The notes under the pieces are model-generated. The model was not told the origin of the DNA. It did not search any database and saw nothing but the letters and a program-made list of their open reading frames with translations. A DNA stretch of 64,000 nt, from assembly GCA_963674625.2 (NCBI GenBank), contig CAXXXO010000004.1:1054001-1118000 (forward strand), in the 5' to 3' direction. Numbering within the stretch: position 1 is the first letter of the stretch; every line of letters begins with the position of its first letter. Below, piece after piece: positions 42,698 through 51,000 of the stretch. Position numbers and translations under genes: made by a program. The DNA is from JALHFZ01 sp963674625 (GTDB lineage: Bacteria > Synergistota > Synergistia > Synergistales > Aminobacteriaceae).

Positions 42698-43891
42698 TCA
42701 TCCGCCTTTCCGAGGTGCCGTTGGATGCATCTCCTGTTTTCCGCTGTCGATGAAATCCTGAATGGAGAGGGCCAGCAGCAGCTGAAGGCATTCCCGGAAA
42801 TCCCAGGGAGAGAGGTTCGTCTCTTCCCGGATTTTTTTGAGCCTGTACGTGAGGGAGTTCCGGTGAAGAGACAGGCTGGCAGCCACCGCACCGGAGTGGA
42901 AGGGGTCGGCGGACCATGCCCGGAAGGTTGCCGCAAGTTCGTTGAAGTCGGTCCGTCTTCGAAGCCCGCCGAGGACACGTTCCGCGAACTCCTCCCGTTT
43001 TTTTGCCTGTATTGTCGCAAGGAGGGATTCCAGGGCATTTTTCCTGGCGGAGAAGACCCTCTCCTTCCGCTTGAGCCTTCGCCCCAGAAGCAGAGCCTCC
43101 TTTCCCTCCCGGCACGACTTTCCCAGTTCCGCCACGCCCCGGGCCGGAGAGCCGATTCCCGCCGCAAGGGCAATCCCCTGCTGTGCAAGAAGAGAGACCA
43201 CTTCCGCGCATTTCTTTTCGAGAAGAAGCTCCGCCTCTTCCCTGTCCCTTCCGTCCCAGGCAAGAAAGAGGGACGCCCGGACCGCCGAGAGGGGGCAGAA
43301 AAGATTCCTGCCGTCGGGCCACAGCGTCCGAAGAACGTCCAGAACCTGCCGCATTCCCTCCCCCGACTGTCCTTCAGACACGTCGAGAAGCCCCACCGCC
43401 ACGGCGGTCCTGGGGATTCGCAGATCGAATCCGAGTTCCCGTCCCTGAAGAAGAAGGACTTCCTCATCCTCCCCCTCTTCGAAGGAGGCGATCCCCTCCG
43501 CGACTCCTCTCAGCGCCCGCTCCCGCAGCAGATTCCACTGAAGGAGAGCCTGCTCCCGAAGCATTATTTCCGCCTGCTTCTGCACGAGAAGGCCGAACTT
43601 TTCCACAAGCTCCGGTGGTCCGGCGATGGCGATCGAGCCGGTGACCTCTCCCCCGAGAAGGATGGGAAGAGTGAACCCGGCCCGAACTCCCGGCAGGGTT
43701 CGAGATTCCTCCTCGGTGGTGGAAAGAGGGCGCTGTCCCTTCATCACCGCAAGAGAGGGCGGATGGAGCGTTCCCCTCCTCGACGGGTCGCTGCAGCCGA
43801 TGATCACTCCTTTCTCGTCCGTCACGAGGACGCCGTAGCCGATGATGGCGCTTACGGTTCCGGCAATGTCCTGGGCCATGGATGAGAGCAT
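42698..43891 (-). CDS. CdaR/PucR-type transcriptional regulator with sugar-diacid recognition domain
   Basis: A 397-residue activator-like regulator. The N-terminal diacid-recognition domain (residues 1-130) is seen in MLSSMAQDIAGTVSAIIGYG, VLVTDEKGVIIGCSDPSRRG and GFTLPILLGGEVTGSIAIAG; a GGDEF-like middle follows; the C-terminal PucR helix-turn-helix is ASLSLHRNSLTYRLKKIREE then TNLSPWDFRECLQLLLALS. Relatives control glucarate, glycerate or purine use. ATG 43891 has GGGGGGA upstream. It is divergent from grdE across 157 bases, so it most likely controls the reductase genes. Ligand unknown. Confidence 0.87.
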   Translation of the reverse strand: MLSSMAQDIAGTVSAIIGYGVLVTDEKGVIIGCSDPSRRGTLHPPSLAVMKGQRPLSTTEEESRTLPGVRAGFTLPILLGGEVTGSIAIAGPPELVEKFGLLVQKQAEIMLREQALLQWNLLRERALRGVAEGIASFEEGEDEEVLLLQGRELGFDLRIPRTAVAVGLLDVSEGQSGEGMRQVLDVLRTLWPDGRNLFCPLSAVRASLFLAWDGRDREEAELLLEKKCAEVVSLLAQQGIALAAGIGSPARGVAELGKSCREGKEALLLGRRLKRKERVFSARKNALESLLATIQAKKREEFAERVLGGLRRRTDFNELAATFRAWSADPFHSGAVAASLSLHRNSLTYRLKKIREETNLSPWDFRECLQLLLALSIQDFIDSGKQEMHPTAPRKGG

Positions 43892-43975
43892 GGCAGTCCC
43901 CCCTTTAGTCCATTGCATAAAAATAATGTCAATTATACCCCTTAACTTTGGAATTTCGCCTGATGCGCACGCTCT

Positions 43976-44010
43976 TTCCTTTCCTTAAGATGGCCTTACG
44001 TGGAAAGGAA
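43976..44010. promoter_or_regulatory. inverted repeat between cdaR-type gene and grdE
   Basis: TTCCTTTCC and GGAAAGGAA form a 9-bp inverted repeat with a 17-base spacer about 40 bases upstream of grdE. It may be the operator of the divergent regulator, or a small hairpin in the grdE leader. Confidence 0.35.
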
Positions 44011-44048
44011 TTTTCGGTTTTCAGGCTGATACAGAAGGAGGAAGGGCC

Positions 44049-45332
44049 ATGCGTCTGGAGTTGCACAAAGTGAAGGTGCGGGACATTCAGTGGGGAGAGG
44101 CGACGGAGGTGCGGCAGGGAACACTCTGCGTCAACCGGGAGGAAGCCCTGAAGGCCGTGAAGGATGACCGGCTGCCCCTGATGGAGCTCGACATCGCCCG
44201 ACCGGGGGAGAGCGTTCGGATCATCCCCGTGAAGGACTGCGTGGAGCCCCGGGTGAAGCTCACGGAGGGGAAGGGGTATTTCCCCGGGTTCTGCGGCCCC
44301 GTGCAGCCCGTGGGAAGCGGTGCGACACTCGTGCTCGACGGCGCGGCCGTGGTGACCTGCGGCCCCATCGTGGGCTTCCAGGAGGGGTTCATCGACATGT
44401 CCGGGCCCGGGGGTGAGTACACTCCCTTTTCCAGGACCTTCAACCTGGTGCTCACGGCAAGTCCCCGTGAAGGGCTCGATCGGCACCAGCACGAGGAGGC
44501 CCTCCGGACGGCGGGGCTGAAGCTCGCGGTCTGGCTGGCGGAGAACTGCTCTAAGGCGAAGCCCGACGAGATCACCGTCTTCGAGAAGGGGACAGCGGCG
44601 GAGGAGGGAAAGAAGTATCCTGACCTTCCGGCGATCCTCTACGTCTGCATGTGCATCACTCAGGGGCTCCTTCACGACACCTATGTCTACGGCACGGACC
44701 TCAAGCCGAGCCTTCCCACCCTGCTGCACCCCAACGAGGTCCTCGACGGCGCGGTGGTCTCGGGCAACTGCGTCTCCTCCTGCGACAAGAACACGAGCTA
44801 CCATCATGCCAATAACCCTTTGGTGCGGGCTCTCTACGCCCGGCACGGCAAAGATCTCAACTTTCTCGGGGTGATCCCCGCGGTGGAAAGCACCGTCATG
44901 GACGGCAAACTTCGGTCTGCGGCCATGAACGTGAGACTCGGCCGGGAACTGGGCGCCGACGGGGTGGTCATCTCCGAGGAAGGGTACGGCAACCCCGATA
45001 CGGATCTGTGCCTCAACGCCCGGTACTTCGAGCAGGCGGGCATCAAAACGGTTGTCATCTCCGACGAGGCGGCCGGGACGGACGGAGCGAGCCAGAGCCT
45101 TGCCGACGCCACTCCCGAGATGAACGCCTTCATCTCCACGGGCAACGTGAATGAGATGATCGAGGTGCCTCCCATGGACAATGTCCTGGGGGATCCCGCG
45201 GCCATCGCCTTGCTGTCGGGCGGCGCGGCGGAGAGCCTCCGGCCTGACGGCTCCATGCACGTGGAGCTTCAGTCGGTCATCGGGTCAACGGTGGAAATCG
45301 GATACAGCCGGGTCGGCTGCGAATGGATCTAG
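44049..45332 (+). CDS. grdE: glycine/sarcosine/betaine reductase component B, GrdE-type proprotein
   Basis: Substrate-binding proprotein of the selenium-dependent reductases that turn glycine, sarcosine or betaine into acetyl phosphate. Family proteins self-cleave before a Cys, which becomes a pyruvoyl group that captures the substrate amine. That site is clear: GAVVSGNCVSSCDKNTSYHH with Cys241. Other matching parts are LDIARPGESVRIIPVKDCVE, VVTCGPIVGFQEGFIDMSGP, ISEEGYGNPDTDLCLNARYF and DEAAGTDGASQSLADATPEM. Length 427 fits GrdE/GrdG/GrdI. Which amine is bound cannot be told. ATG 44049 with AAGGAGGA upstream; 14 bases before grdB. Confidence 0.92.
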   Translation: MRLELHKVKVRDIQWGEATEVRQGTLCVNREEALKAVKDDRLPLMELDIARPGESVRIIPVKDCVEPRVKLTEGKGYFPGFCGPVQPVGSGATLVLDGAAVVTCGPIVGFQEGFIDMSGPGGEYTPFSRTFNLVLTASPREGLDRHQHEEALRTAGLKLAVWLAENCSKAKPDEITVFEKGTAAEEGKKYPDLPAILYVCMCITQGLLHDTYVYGTDLKPSLPTLLHPNEVLDGAVVSGNCVSSCDKNTSYHHANNPLVRALYARHGKDLNFLGVIPAVESTVMDGKLRSAAMNVRLGRELGADGVVISEEGYGNPDTDLCLNARYFEQAGIKTVVISDEAAGTDGASQSLADATPEMNAFISTGNVNEMIEVPPMDNVLGDPAAIALLSGGAAESLRPDGSMHVELQSVIGSTVEIGYSRVGCEWI

Positions 45333-45346
45333 GGGGAGAGAAAACC

Positions 45347-46657
45347 ATGACCTATAGAGTCGTTCATTACATCAACCAGTTTTACGGCGGCATCGGCGGC
45401 GAGGACCGGGCGGACGAGCGTCCGTCCTCCCGGGAGGGGATTGTCGGTCCGGGAGGGGAGCTTCAGAACCGCCTCGGCGATAAGGGAACCGTTGTGGGCA
45501 CCGTGATCTGCGGCGACGGCTGCTACGGCGAGCACATGGACGAGGCGAGGGGAAAATGCCTCGAGCTCATTCGGGCCTTCTCCCCCGACCTTCTTGTGGC
45601 GGGGCCGGCCTTCAACGCCGGTCGGTACGGCGTGGCCTGCGGGGACATCTGCGCTTCGGTCGAATCGGAACTCGGAATTCCCGCCGTGACGGCCATGTAC
45701 GAGGAAAACCCCGGTGTGGAGCTCTATTCCCCCAGGACCTTCATCCTTCCCGCCTCCGACAGCGCCCGGGGAATGAAGGACGCCCTGGCCCGGATGGCCG
45801 CCCTCGGCCTCAAGAGGGCGGGGAAAGAGCAGCTCGGTCCCGCACGGCAGGAAGGATACTTCTCCCGGGGGATCCGCAAAAGCTTCTTCAAGGAAAAAAG
45901 CGGCGCCGAGCGGGCCGTGGACATGCTTCTGGACAAGCTCGCGGGACGGCCCTTCCAGACGGAGTACGAAATGCCCGTCTTCAAGAAGATCCCCCCCGCA
46001 CCCCCCGTGAAGAACATGAAGGAGGCCGTCATCGCCCTCGTCTCCTCCGGCGGGGTGGTCCCCCTGGGGAACCCCGACCACATCCGGGTCTCCTCGGCGG
46101 AGACCTACGGAAAGTACGACATCTCGGCAATCGATGACCTCACCCCGGAGATCTACGAATCGGTCCACGGGGGGTATGACCGGGAATGGGCCACAAAGGA
46201 CCCCGACGTGGTCATCCCCCTCGACGTTCTGCGGGAGCTCGAAAAGGAAGGGATTTTCGCCAAAATTCACCCCTGGCTCTACACGACCACGGGGACAGGC
46301 ACGGCCGTCGCCCATGCAGAGCGCTTCGGCCGGGAGATCGGCGCCGAACTGAAGGAGGCGGGGGTGGACGCCGTCATACTCACCTCCACCTGAGGAACCT
46401 GCACTCGATGCGGCGCATCGATGACGCGGGAAATAGAAAAAGCGGCGGGAATACCGGTGGTGCAGATCGCGACGATCGTGCCGATCATGCTCACCGTGGG
46501 CGCGAACCGGATCGTCCCCGGAGTCGCCATTCCTCACCCCGCAGGGAACCCGGCCCTCGGCGAAGAGGGAGACAATCGGGTACGGAGGGAGCTTCTTCTC
46601 CGGGCAATAGGGGCCATGGAGACGGAGCTGACCGATCAGAAGGTGTTCGAAAAATGA
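45347..46657 (+). CDS. grdB: glycine/sarcosine/betaine reductase component B selenoprotein, GrdB-type (UGA = Sec)
   Basis: Selenoprotein subunit of component B, 436 residues when the in-frame TGA at 46391-46393 is read as selenocysteine (residue 349). The frame before it ends GVDAVILTST and continues after it GTCTRCGASMTREIEKAAGI, giving the family's U-x-x-C-x-x-C centre. The N-terminal block YINQFYGGIGGEDRADERPS, the segment GDGCYGEHMDEA and AGPAFNAGRYGVACGDICAS are typical of GrdB/GrdF/GrdH. A standard caller would split the gene into 45347-46393 and a fragment from 46421. A perfect hairpin just after the TGA fits a bacterial SECIS. ATG 45347 with GGGGGAG. Works with GrdE; GrdA, GrdC and GrdD are not in the window. 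Confidence 0.93.
46391..46421 (+). promoter_or_regulatory. Sec UGA codon and candidate bacterial SECIS hairpin
   Basis: TGA at 46391-46393 is followed by a 7-bp perfect stem, TCGATGC (46405-46411) with GCATCGA (46415-46421), and loop GGC. The loop begins 18 bases after the TGA and has G at its first positions, as expected for SelB-binding bSECIS elements. Confidence 0.75.
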
Positions 46658-47061
46658 CGGAGTTCTCTTCCAGGAAATACCTGGCGGTGACCAACAACCC
46701 TCTCGTTCTTTCCGGAAAGGACCTTCCCGTGGAGATTTCAGCCGCGGAAGGGGATGGTCTGGCGGTCCTTGCTGCGGCGGAGGATCTGCTGACAAAGGGT
46801 TTTTCCCTGGTCAGCGCACCCCTTCCCCCGAATGTGCCCATGATGCGCTGCCGGTGGCGGTCGCTCCTTTTGAAAGCCTCGGAGGAGGGGACGGATATGG
46901 AGGGCCTTCGGATGATCGGCAAAGCCCGGGAACGGCTGACCCTTCAGGCCCGCACTCCCGGAGGTCTCGTCTCGGACGACTACGCCGCCCTCGATAGGGA
47001 ATACCTCGAGCGGGGGCTTCGGGACCTGTCCATCCTCGAGGGGATGGAAGAACCGGTCTGA
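46654..47061 (+). CDS. grdX: GrdX-family protein
   Basis: Small protein (135 residues) of the family found inside glycine-reductase gene clusters, of unknown biochemical role. It begins SSRKYLAVTNNPLVLSGKDL and shows AAEDLLTKGFSLVSAPLPPN, VPMMRCRWRSLLLKA, matching the GrdX layout of a TNNP start followed by a helix and a PL-P-N loop. ATG 46654 overlaps the grdB stop (ATGA), so the two are coupled. Its presence supports a true Grd-type operon. A hairpin repeat 10 bases after the stop may end the transcript. Confidence 0.8.
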   Translation: MTEFSSRKYLAVTNNPLVLSGKDLPVEISAAEGDGLAVLAAAEDLLTKGFSLVSAPLPPNVPMMRCRWRSLLLKASEEGTDMEGLRMIGKARERLTLQARTPGGLVSDDYAALDREYLERGLRDLSILEGMEEPV

Positions 47062-47070
47062 GGCTACACT

Positions 47071-47147
47071 CTACAGAACTGCCGAATACCCAGCAGTGAA
47101 TACCTTGAGAACCACCTTTTTTCGGAGGTTCTCAAGGCCATTTTCTG
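47071..47147. repeat. palindromic repeat, copy 1
   Basis: About 77 bp: CTACAGAAC start, then an inverted repeat (CCTTGAGAACC at 47103-47113, GGTTCTCAAGG at 47127-47137) around a T6 run, ending TTTTCTG. Closely similar in order and sequence to copies at 52656-52732 and 58027-58100, all in the same orientation. It sits between convergent grdX and livM and could act as a terminator for both. Confidence 0.75.
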
Positions 47148-47206
47148 AACCACAGTCCCTGCGTGGCAAAGTTTGGAAAAGGTGCTGAGGATAGATAGAA
47201 AATTTT

Positions 47207-48163
47207 TTACTCACTTCTCCGTGCAAGGTAATTTTGCAATGTTCCCCACATGCCCATGGGCATCCGGATGATGAAAAAGACGAGGGCAATACCGTAGATA
47301 ACAAGTCGCAGCTCACCGGTCATTCGAAGAAATTCCGGAAGCACTGTGAGACAGATGGCGCCAAAAACGGGACCGAAGAGAGTGCTCATTCCTCCGAAAA
47401 TAACCATGACCAGCATGTTGATCGATTCACTGATGTTAAATGTGACCGGACTTATGAAAAGGATGTAGTGGGCATAAAAGGCTCCGGCAAGGCCAGCCAG
47501 ACCACCGCTGAGCGTAAAGGCGAATACCTTGCTCTTCATAGTGTCGATTCCTATGGACTTTGCAAGTTCTTCGTTCTCCCGGACGGCGATCATCGCGTCT
47601 CCTATGCGCGAGTTTTCAATTCTCCATAGAAGGTAAATAACGCCCGCGACGAACAAAAGGCCGAGGTAATAGTAGTCCATCCGCGATTCAAGGGCGATTT
47701 TCAGTCCGAAAATCGAGAACGGCGAAGGACGGGGAATTCCCGTAATTCCCATAGGGCCGTTGGTCACCGGAATCCAGTTATTCATGACGACAGTAACGAG
47801 AACGCCAAAGAAGGCCGTTGTGATGGCGAGAACGTGTCCTTTCAGGCGAAGAACGAGTTTCCCTATAAAGAAGGCGACCAGACCGGCAAAAATCCCGGCA
47901 ACCCAGAATGTTGCCCAGAAGGACATGCCCAGACGAACGCTCAGGAGCGCTGACGCATATGCTCCCATTCCGTAGAACGCCGCATGGCCCATTGAAACTT
48001 GCCCTGTGAACCCGACGAGAAGAGAGAGCGAGAGTGCCAACACTGCATAAATCTCCGACATCACAAATATGTGGAGATAGTATTCCATCGAAAAGAAGTG
48101 CGGTAGAAGGAACAGGATCAACGCCGCCGCACCAAGCGACAGTATGATACGTTTACCGCTCAT
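47207..48163 (-). CDS. livM: branched-chain amino acid ABC transporter permease LivM
   Basis: Membrane subunit of an HAAT-type importer, 318 residues with about nine helices. Signature parts are AVLALSLSLLVGFTGQVSMG, HAAFYGMGAYASALLSV, RIGDAMIAVRENEELAKSIG (EAA-like loop) and LSGGLAGLAGAFYAHYI, then VMVIFGGMSTLFGPVFGA. Start ATG 48163 overlaps the livH stop by 4 bases. Last gene of the iclR-livGFKHM operon. Substrate may be branched-chain or another amino acid. Confidence 0.94.
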   Translation of the reverse strand: MSGKRIILSLGAAALILFLLPHFFSMEYYLHIFVMSEIYAVLALSLSLLVGFTGQVSMGHAAFYGMGAYASALLSVRLGMSFWATFWVAGIFAGLVAFFIGKLVLRLKGHVLAITTAFFGVLVTVVMNNWIPVTNGPMGITGIPRPSPFSIFGLKIALESRMDYYYLGLLFVAGVIYLLWRIENSRIGDAMIAVRENEELAKSIGIDTMKSKVFAFTLSGGLAGLAGAFYAHYILFISPVTFNISESINMLVMVIFGGMSTLFGPVFGAICLTVLPEFLRMTGELRLVIYGIALVFFIIRMPMGMWGTLQNYLARRSE

Positions 48164-49029
48164 GATTGTTTTCCTCCGGTCAACCCCTCCGGTTTGAAGA
48201 TAAAGAGAAGAATAAGCAGAAGGAATGGGTAGGCATCTTTATATGCGTAGCTTATGAATCCTCCGCCGAGACTCTCCACCAGACCGATAAGAATAGCAGC
48301 GAAGATAACGCCCTTGATTCTTCCGAAGCCTCCCAGGATAACGATGACGAAGGACTTCAGCGTAACAGTGAAGCCCATCTCCGGATTGACGAAGAACATT
48401 GCCCCCACCATTGTCCCGGCAGCGGCGGCCAGAGCTCCGCTTATGGCGAACGTGATCGAGTAGATCTTTCGTATATTGATTCCGGCGAGCTGCGCCGCAA
48501 CCCTGTCCTGTGAGACGGCCCGCATAGCTTTGCCTGTCCTCGTATATTGAATGAACCACGCAAGCAGCAGCACCAGGAAAACGCTGAGAGCAAGAATAGC
48601 CAGACGTTCTCCCGTCACATAGAGTCCCAGGAAGTTGAAACGGAATTTGGCGAGTCCGGAGGTAATCTTTCTCGGATCCGCCTTGAAGAAGAAGAGAGCA
48701 AGGTTCGCAAGAGCAGTCGAAAGACCGAAGGAAAGCAGCATACTGTTGATAAGCGGTTTGCCGACAATCGGACGAAAGACGGTTCTTTCAATCACCGCTG
48801 CGATTGCCGCCATCCCTGCCATGGCGATGAGCATGGCGACAAGGAAAGGTACTCCCAGTGATGAAATGGAAAAGAGCGCTATGAATGCCCCGATCATGTA
48901 AAATTCTCCGTGAGCGAAGTTCGCTATCTCAAGGATACCGAAAATAAGAGAAAGTCCCAGTGCTATAAGGGCATAGATGCACCCTTGAATGACTCCGTTG
49001 AGCACCTGTTGGAAAAAAACCGTGACCAT
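48160..49029 (-). CDS. livH: branched-chain amino acid ABC transporter permease LivH
   Basis: Partner permease, 289 residues: QVLNGVIQGCIYALIALGLS, FGILEIANFAHGEFYMIGA, the EAA-like loop AMRAVSQDRVAAQLAGINIR and VIVILGGFGRIKGVIFAAIL. ATG 49029 lies 63 bases after livK's stop, with a stem-loop in the gap. Overlaps livM. Confidence 0.94.
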   Translation of the reverse strand: MVTVFFQQVLNGVIQGCIYALIALGLSLIFGILEIANFAHGEFYMIGAFIALFSISSLGVPFLVAMLIAMAGMAAIAAVIERTVFRPIVGKPLINSMLLSFGLSTALANLALFFFKADPRKITSGLAKFRFNFLGLYVTGERLAILALSVFLVLLLAWFIQYTRTGKAMRAVSQDRVAAQLAGINIRKIYSITFAISGALAAAAGTMVGAMFFVNPEMGFTVTLKSFVIVILGGFGRIKGVIFAAILIGLVESLGGGFISYAYKDAYPFLLLILLFIFKPEGLTGGKQS

Positions 49030-49056
49030 CAGTTTCCAGCCCCTCGGGTTGAAATA

Positions 49057-49084
49057 CGGGGAGCCCCGCAGAGGAGGCTCCCCG
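49057..49084 (-). promoter_or_regulatory. intercistronic stem-loop between livK and livH
   Basis: CGGGGAGCC (49057-49065) and GGCTCCCCG (49076-49084) pair perfectly, 8 bases after the livK stop, with no T-run. Same placement as the hairpins after dppA and tctC. Confidence 0.65.
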
Positions 49085-49092
49085 GCGTAACT

Positions 49093-50241
49093 TTAATATG
49101 CAGAGATCGGTCCTGCGACGACTTCGAGCTTCCCGTCCTTTACTGCGATAATATACTCGTCGATGATAAGCTGGTTTTTCTCGTCAAAATGAGCTTTACC
49201 CTGCGGTCCTTCATACTTGATTGCCGAAAGTTCCTGGCGTACCTTCTCAGTATCAAGAATATTTGCCTTTTCTATCGCGAAGGAGAGCATACGTGTACAG
49301 TCGTACCCTGCCTGGGCATATTTTTCGGGATCGATGTTGTAGCGAGCGCGGTAGTCCGCTACGAACTTTTGGGCAGCAGGTGTCGGGATGGTCGCTACAA
49401 ACCTGCTCGCTCCGACGATTCCGTTCGCATTTTCACCGGCCAGTTCAAGAAATTTCGCGTTGAACGTGCCGCTCGTAGGATCCATGATGAGCATCCTGTC
49501 ACCGATTCCCATCTCTTCGTACTGTGCTATTACACGAGAGAGATCGACCGTCTCGCCGAACAGGCAGAGCCCGTTTGCGTCTGTTGCAGAAAGCTTGGTC
49601 ACGATGGGGTAGTAGTCAGTCTCCCCCTGATTGAAATACTCGGTGAAGACAACTTTGCCGCCAAGCTTCGCGAGTTGGGTGTTGAAGGCTTCAACAGAAC
49701 CTCTTCCGTAATCGGTGTTGATTGCGATGTAGGCCCAATTGTCAACTTTTTTCTCCTGCACTGCCCATTTCGTGAAAGCCTTGGCGATCATAGCGGAGTT
49801 ATCGCATCCACGGAACATCCAAATGTTGCCCATTTCCGTGATCTTCGGAGCCAGCGAGACGGGTGTGATAAGGGGAACTTTGGCTCTTTGAGCCACATCC
49901 ATCATGGCGAGAGTGCACGAACTGCCGAAATCTCCGATGACTGCAGTAACCTTCTCCATGCCGACCAGCTTCTCCATGGCCGCAACCGCTGTCGCGGGAA
50001 TACCGGCACTGTCCTCGACGAAAAGCTGGATCTCGTTTCCGTGAATTCCTCCGGCTTTGTTAATCTCGTCCACCGCCATCTTCACGCCGTTCAAAGCGAG
50101 AGTACCGTCATAGGCAATTGGACCGGATGTCGGCAGAACTACACCTATTTTGACGGGAGCCTTCGGCAATTCAGAAAAAGCGGGAGGCACGAACGCCAGA
50201 GCCAGAAGCAGAAGCAGAAAAGTAACTGTGGTCTTTTTCAC
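49093..50241 (-). CDS. livK: branched-chain amino acid ABC transporter substrate-binding protein LivK
   Basis: Periplasmic binding protein of the Leu/Ile/Val type, 382 residues. The signal peptide is VKKTTVTFLLLLLALAFVPP with cleavage near AFS. Mature landmarks: VKIGVVLPTSGPIAYDGTLA, NGVKMAVDEINKAGGIHG, AVIGDFGSSCTLAMMDVAQR, TDYGRGSVEAFNTQL and YDCTRMLSFAIEKAN. GTG 50241 is chosen since AGGAGGTG lies seven bases upstream; the ATG at 50271 would bury the signal. It sits after livF rather than at the operon start. Confidence 0.93.
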   Translation of the reverse strand: MKKTTVTFLLLLLALAFVPPAFSELPKAPVKIGVVLPTSGPIAYDGTLALNGVKMAVDEINKAGGIHGNEIQLFVEDSAGIPATAVAAMEKLVGMEKVTAVIGDFGSSCTLAMMDVAQRAKVPLITPVSLAPKITEMGNIWMFRGCDNSAMIAKAFTKWAVQEKKVDNWAYIAINTDYGRGSVEAFNTQLAKLGGKVVFTEYFNQGETDYYPIVTKLSATDANGLCLFGETVDLSRVIAQYEEMGIGDRMLIMDPTSGTFNAKFLELAGENANGIVGASRFVATIPTPAAQKFVADYRARYNIDPEKYAQAGYDCTRMLSFAIEKANILDTEKVRQELSAIKYEGPQGKAHFDEKNQLIIDEYIIAVKDGKLEVVAGPISAY

Positions 50242-50292
50242 TGTAAGACACCTCCTGGATTTTGAGTGCATTTGTATTTCTTGTTCCTTGCA

Positions 50293-51000
50293 TCAGATGC
50301 CGAGATACGATTGTCGTACCTGATCGTTTTGCATCAGATCAGACGCTTTCCCGGAAAGAACTATTTTTCCGGTTTCAAGAACATAGGCACGATCGGCGAT
50401 GGAAAGAGCCATGAATGCATTCTGTTCGACCAGGATTACTGTGGTTCCGTTCCTGCGAATGTTCTGAATTGCTTCCATGACTTTCTCAACGATTATTGGC
50501 GCCAGACCGAGAGAAGGTTCATCGAGCATCAAAAGCTTCGGTCCGGACATCAGTGCCCTGGCAATGGAGAGCATCTGCTGCTCACCGCCGCTGAGGCTTC
50601 CAGCCAGTTGTCCTCTCCGTTCGCCCAAAATTGGGAAAAAATCAAATGCCCATTCGAGACGCTCTTTCACAAGATGTTTTTCTCTGACAGAAATCGCCCC
50701 CGTTTCTAGGTTTTCCAGAACGGTCATCTTCGACCACACGCGGCGACCCTCGGGGCATTGGGAAAGTCCCAGAGAGACGATTTGCTCCGGCCACGCCTTC
50801 TCGATCCTGTGTCCGTCAAACTCGATCGTTCCGGATGTCGGCCTGAGCACACCCGACAAACACATCATGAAACTGCTCTTCCCTGCACCATTCGCCCCTA
50901 TAAGAGTTACGATGGAGCCTCTCTCTGCCTCCATCGTAACACCGTCAAGAGCCTTTACATGTCCATAGTGAGCTGTCAGACCCTCAACTTTGAGAAACAT
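50293..51000 (-). CDS. livF: branched-chain amino acid ABC transporter ATP-binding protein LivF
   Basis: ATPase of 235 residues: Walker A GANGAGKSSFM, signature SLSGGEQQMLSIARAL, Walker B LLMLDEPSLGLAP, H-loop LVEQNAF in the LivF-specific form, and Q-loop region GLSQCPEGRRVWSKMTVLEN typical of LivF. It overlaps livG by 17 bases. Confidence 0.95.
   Translation of the reverse strand: MFLKVEGLTAHYGHVKALDGVTMEAERGSIVTLIGANGAGKSSFMMCLSGVLRPTSGTIEFDGHRIEKAWPEQIVSLGLSQCPEGRRVWSKMTVLENLETGAISVREKHLVKERLEWAFDFFPILGERRGQLAGSLSGGEQQMLSIARALMSGPKLLMLDEPSLGLAPIIVEKVMEAIQNIRRNGTTVILVEQNAFMALSIADRAYVLETGKIVLSGKASDLMQNDQVRQSYLGI

Noticed and set aside
43929..45260. 443-residue frame antisense to grdE
   Set aside because: grdE matches its family end to end, including the cleavage site; the antisense frame matches nothing.
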